In this document: in pieces, positions 60,457 through 64,000 of the stretch
How positions within the stretch are numbered: the first letter of the stretch is position 1
Layout: each line of letters starts with the position of its first letter
NCBI GenBank assembly: GCA_015680685.1
Contig: MNCI01034769.1
Coordinates: 714,245 to 778,244, forward strand
Length of the DNA: 64,000 nucleotides
Source: Gnetum montanum
Taxonomy: Eukaryota; Streptophyta; Gnetopsida; Gnetales; Gnetaceae
Direction: 5' to 3'
The notes under the pieces: model-generated
The model's input: the letters and a program-made list of their open reading frames with translations, nothing else
Database searches by the model: none
Told to the model about the DNA's origin: nothing
Position numbers and translations under genes: made by a program

Positions 60457-61020
60457 TCAATGCAAGCATTGCCTATATAAATACACATACCCCTCATACC
60501 CCTCGCATTACTGGCAAATGTTGGTTGTAGCTTAGCCAAAGCCTTGCAATTTCTTCCCATAAAAATACACATACCCCTCACATTACTGGCACATGCTTAG
60601 TAATCCTAGTAGTGGATGCTTGGTGCACCCAGTAGTATACACTTAATAACCCAATAGTGTTAATATATATTCAGGATGTGTATGGCAAGTGAGAACGGAT
60701 ACTCTATATTAGGCTAGTTAGTTAATGAAGTAGTTAATTAGTTAGTTAATTTAAACATTAAATCTCTATTCATTTAATCATTTAGCAAGTAAGAGAAAAA
60801 TAATAAAAAACATAAAAATAAATGTCTTATGCCTCAACCATACTTAACTATGCACAAATTAACACAAGTTTGGATTAGGAAGACAACAATTTACAACTAT
60901 ATAATTCACCATCTAGGAATATCGGTCACTTAGGCAAATAAGTCCACAAAATTTGACTATATCATGTGTGAATGCTTGTGATTTGTATGGTTAGTTGTAG
61001 GGATTACCTACTACTCATCA
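60457..61020 (+). repeat. LTR fragment of the Element III type, plus orientation
   Basis: It includes a TATA-like CTATATAAATACACA (60471-60485), then blocks like AATCCTAGTAGTGGATGCTT and TGTGAATGCTTGTGATTTGT, and ends CTCATCA at 61020, all in the order of the Element III LTR. Its 5' part is missing. A 70-bp block with ACACATACCCCTC is duplicated at 60483 and 60566. Confidence 0.65.
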
Positions 61021-61571
61021 CCAAGCAATAACACTGCTAGGATTACCAAGTGAATCGTTATTTACACTCAAAATTGATCATGCTCATTCCACCAATGATT
61101 AATGTGCATAGAAATATAATATTAACTAAGTATATAGAAATTAAATTACATTAAAAGTAACTCTATTTTAAGTCAAAGTACTTTAATGAATATGAATTAA
61201 TCTCAATTTTGTTGCTAGTTATGGATTACGTCTAGGTACAATGCCACTCAAATAAGATGTTGTACAATTGCCTCAAATCCATGTTTTGGCATTCATTGAA
61301 TGTTTTCTAATATTATCAATAAAAATTACAAGAGTTTGACTATACTATTGACCAAATGATGTCAAATACGTAGCAAATGCTCACATATTTATAAGAAAAT
61401 ATGGATATTATGTCAATGCATAGGCTTCATCGACACATATATGTTGATGCAAGTATGACGTAGTAGATGTGACCTAGCAACCAACTTAGATGTGTCAACA
61501 ACGATGCATATGCAACATAGTATCTATGATATCGCAATCAATTAATACAATTAACAAATGATGCTTCATCA
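61021..61571 (-). repeat. LTR fragment of the Element III type, minus orientation
   Basis: On the minus strand it begins TGATGAAGCATC at 61571, passes a GATATC-containing U3, and ends with CACTTGGTAATCCTAGCAGTG, matching the first half of the Element III LTR. It abuts the plus-strand fragment at 61020. Confidence 0.6.
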
Positions 61572-62440
61572 ATTACCAATATATAAAATTCTTTTTATGT
61601 TTCCATAAAGAATTCACACATGATAAATTAGCCAACCTCTTTTTAGGAGATTGGAAAAATTGAAGCTTTATTATGTTGAAGACCCATGGAATCTATTGGA
61701 ATAATATTACATTTTCATGAAAAATAAAGATAGACTCTATACATTTAGCAACAAAAATAAATCATCTAATTTTTTGGTTGTAATATTTTAATACTATCTT
61801 AAGTAGGTAATCACAACACACACAAAAAACACATGCAACTCATTCTCAAGGGCTTTGACTTGCATAACCTACAATTACGCTCTTCTTGAGGGAGTTGCAT
61901 CCATCTTCTATTTTCAATTTTAAGATGATGTTAACTTAAGAATATATACAATGATGAAAAAAATGATTAGATAAGGTTATTTCATTTTCAAATTCTAGAA
62001 TATTTTTCATAGTTACCAATATATATAAATTTCTTTTTATTCTTCTAAGGAGAATTCATACATGATAAACTAGCCAACCTCTTTTTAAGATATTAGAGAA
62101 TATGAAATTGAAATTGAAGGTGAAGGTTTATTACATTGAAGACCTATATGATCTATTGAACAAATATTATATTCTCATGAAAAATAAAGATAGAATTTAC
62201 AGACGAAGCACTAATGAAGTAACCAAAACAAATCATATAAATTCTTTGTTATATCATTATAATGATGAATTAAATGGTTAGTCATAACACATAAAAGAAA
62301 CACATGCACCTTATTCTCAAGGGCTCTTAACTTGCACAACCTATAGTTACACTTTTCTTGGGATAGTTGAATCCATCTTCCAATTTCAATTTTAAGATGA
62401 TGCAAACTTAAGTGAAGCTTGTTTGTTGATGGCATTGAAT
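61572..62440. repeat. Direct duplication, two ~440-bp units
   Basis: Units at about 61572-61990 and 62013-62440 share TTACCAATATATA, a GATAAATTAGCCAACC/GATAAACTAGCCAACC block, AATTTTAAGATGATG and the order of all blocks between. The link between the units (61945-62008) resembles 50795-50855, the left flank of Element IV, so this is probably host DNA (P450 intron) on both sides of the insertion. Confidence 0.7.
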
Positions 62441-62756
62441 AGTAGCTAAGAGATAGTAAGTTTATGCATCTATTTTATTAGATCTAATATGATGTAAATA
62501 ACATTGTTTCTTGCCTTGTACATTTGACCAAAGTTGTGTTAAAACCCTTTGCTTAACTAATTGGTGACTATGCCACTACATTTTCTCCCAAGAAATATTT
62601 CATTTTCTCAACCATTGCATTCCTCAAAATACCAACTATAGTAATGAATCCTTAAAAAGTGGTTTAGAGAATTTGTTCTACTTTGAGATATTCAAGCTAT
62701 AAGTGTATGTAATAAATTAACATAAGACTTTTATTTTTATTAAAAGTAAAAAATTA
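62441..62756. other. No feature recognised
   Basis: AT-rich, with no frame or repeat seen. Confidence 0.5.
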
Positions 62757-64000
62757 TATTAGGATAATAATATTAAGTCATTTGCATTTTTAAGCTATGG
62801 TAAGGTGCTCAATTCTTAAGTCGAAGAGCTTAAGCTTGGGCACAACCACTTGTAGAAGCTAGGCTTTTGCTCTCTACCAACCCTCCACAGATGAGCATGG
62901 GAATACAATCACTTGTAGAAGCTAGGCTTTCACTCTCTATCAACCCTCCACACATGAGAATGGATTCTCAATAATATTCCATGATATCACCAAAAATCGA
63001 AAATTTGATAAAAGAAGCCTAACTAAGAATTGTAATTGAAGTACAACACGTCTCTTTCATCTCAAAGATTTCAAAAAAGCTTCTTTTATTAATAAAACTT
63101 TTTTTTTGGGATCCAACACGCCCCAAAAGATTTCAAGAAAAACGGTGAAGAGTCTGGTAAACAAAAGTTAAGGCGCAATGTAATGCCCATCCATGGAATA
63201 GGTGGATGTGATGTGATGCGTAAAGCTGACTTTTCTGTTTCTGCCCACGCAATAGATATTATTTACTTTTATAAGATTCCCTACAATTTGACATGCTTAT
63301 CCGGCCCATGTTCTCCCTGATTTGGCTCGAACAACCTCACGCTAAAAGACACCGAGAAACATTTGTTTATTGAGCTCGGGTCCATATGCATACGAAGATG
63401 TTTACCGTCTAAAATCTTCGGTGTACGCCAACGAAAGAAAGAAGCAGGCAGCATGTAAACGATGTTCTAGATTGCTAAACTCATTTTTCAATGAAACAAG
63501 CAACGTCGTCCACGGATGAACGACGACGTGGCAGAAAAGTGCCCATTCATGGTGTTTTGTCTTGGATGCCGCTTCACAATGAAGAGTAGAACAATGATTA
63601 CATACGATACGCTGCCACCTAAACTTTGCGTTCCTTTCCTTTAATCACGTTCACCAACCCTTGTAAGCTATAGAAATAACTTTCCAATATTAACATTCAA
63701 AAGGAAATAAATAAGTATAGTTGAACCGAAGCCCCTTCACTTTATGGTTCTTAAAATACAAATCAAAATGAAAGATACTTCATTATATCTACTAAGACCC
63801 TTTGGATTTGTTAGATTTGTTCATAATATTGAACATGGATCTTTTGGTTTCCATGTTAAGAGCCTTACCACTACACTAATACTTTATTAAATGAAATTTA
63901 GAACACTCTCAATCTATAAAGATTTTCCTCAAAGATGTTTATTTCTTGAAATGAACTCCTTAAATCCTCAATAAATTTGACGATAGTTTTACAAGTATCT
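62757..64000 (+). repeat. Duplicated segment, copy 2 (runs off the window)
   Basis: Collinear with 29652-31560. It differs by a 63-bp internal tandem duplication (62847-62972), an added T-rich piece near 63080-63115, a CG-rich insert near 63495-63545, and absence of the 690-bp block present in copy 1. The S4 SINE head is kept (63868-63878). Confidence 0.8.

Noticed and set aside
60264-60581. Gly-rich frames around the C-run
   Set aside because: Poly-Gly comes from the C-run; LTR sequence, not a gene.
29652-64000. A single giant LTR element with LTRs at 29.7 and 62.8 kb
   Set aside because: The repeats lack TG...CA ends, a primer site and a purine tract, and the interval holds unrelated host-gene relics.

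Overview
The window is repeat-dominated nuclear DNA of a plant, most likely a seed plant with a large genome; the density of old, nested LTR retrotransposons and decayed host genes suggests a gymnosperm, but that is inference. The elements are Ty3/gypsy types found in plants (Athila-like, Tat-like and a chromovirus). There is also an L1-type LINE, tRNA-derived SINEs, and relics of plant PPR and cytochrome P450 genes. I see no intact host gene and no prokaryotic operon, CRISPR array or rRNA gene.

Layout. (1) 1-9424: Element I, a plus-strand Tat-like LTR element whose 5' LTR is cut by the window edge. It has a long open gag (1721-4411) and a protease reading frame (4529-5452), but a tandem-repeat and non-coding stretch where RT, RNase H and integrase should be. 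Its LTRs differ by about 4% (hand count over 940 bp). (2) 9425-16794: minus-strand chromovirus remains. The RT is cut by Element I, and a 3.8 kb stretch of unrecognised, coding-like DNA sits between gag and a minus-strand LTR with an initiator-Met-type primer site. (3) 16906-24007: Element II, minus-strand and Athila-like, with gag and protease only; its LTRs differ by about 7%. (4) 24015-25240: PPR pseudogene. (5) 25985-29015: L1-type LINE relic. (6) 29652-31560: segment repeated at 62757-64000, with SINEs. (7) 31560-36200: AT-rich DNA with a 430-bp duplication and SINEs. (8) 36200-38274 plus 46914-47460: old Tat-like gag-protease element split by Element III (38275-46913), a plus-strand Athila-like element with gag, no pol and an extra sense ORF relic. 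(9) 47800-48650: Ulp1-type protease pseudogene. (10) 50204-50800: P450 pseudogene, apparently with Element IV (50856-60456) in its intron side. Element IV is the only Athila-like copy here that still shows RT, RNase H and integrase. (11) 60457-64000: LTR fragments, a 440-bp duplication, and the second copy of the 29.7-kb segment.

How the parts relate. Elements II, III and IV share a gag core, an unusual C-X2-C-X3-H-X4-C knuckle, the TGATG/CATCA LTR ends and a conserved stretch before the 3' LTR. They look like one clade in which only Element IV carries the polymerase. II and III therefore probably moved with enzymes supplied in trans, as Element I must have done for its own clade. All coordinates, alignments and percentages were read by eye.
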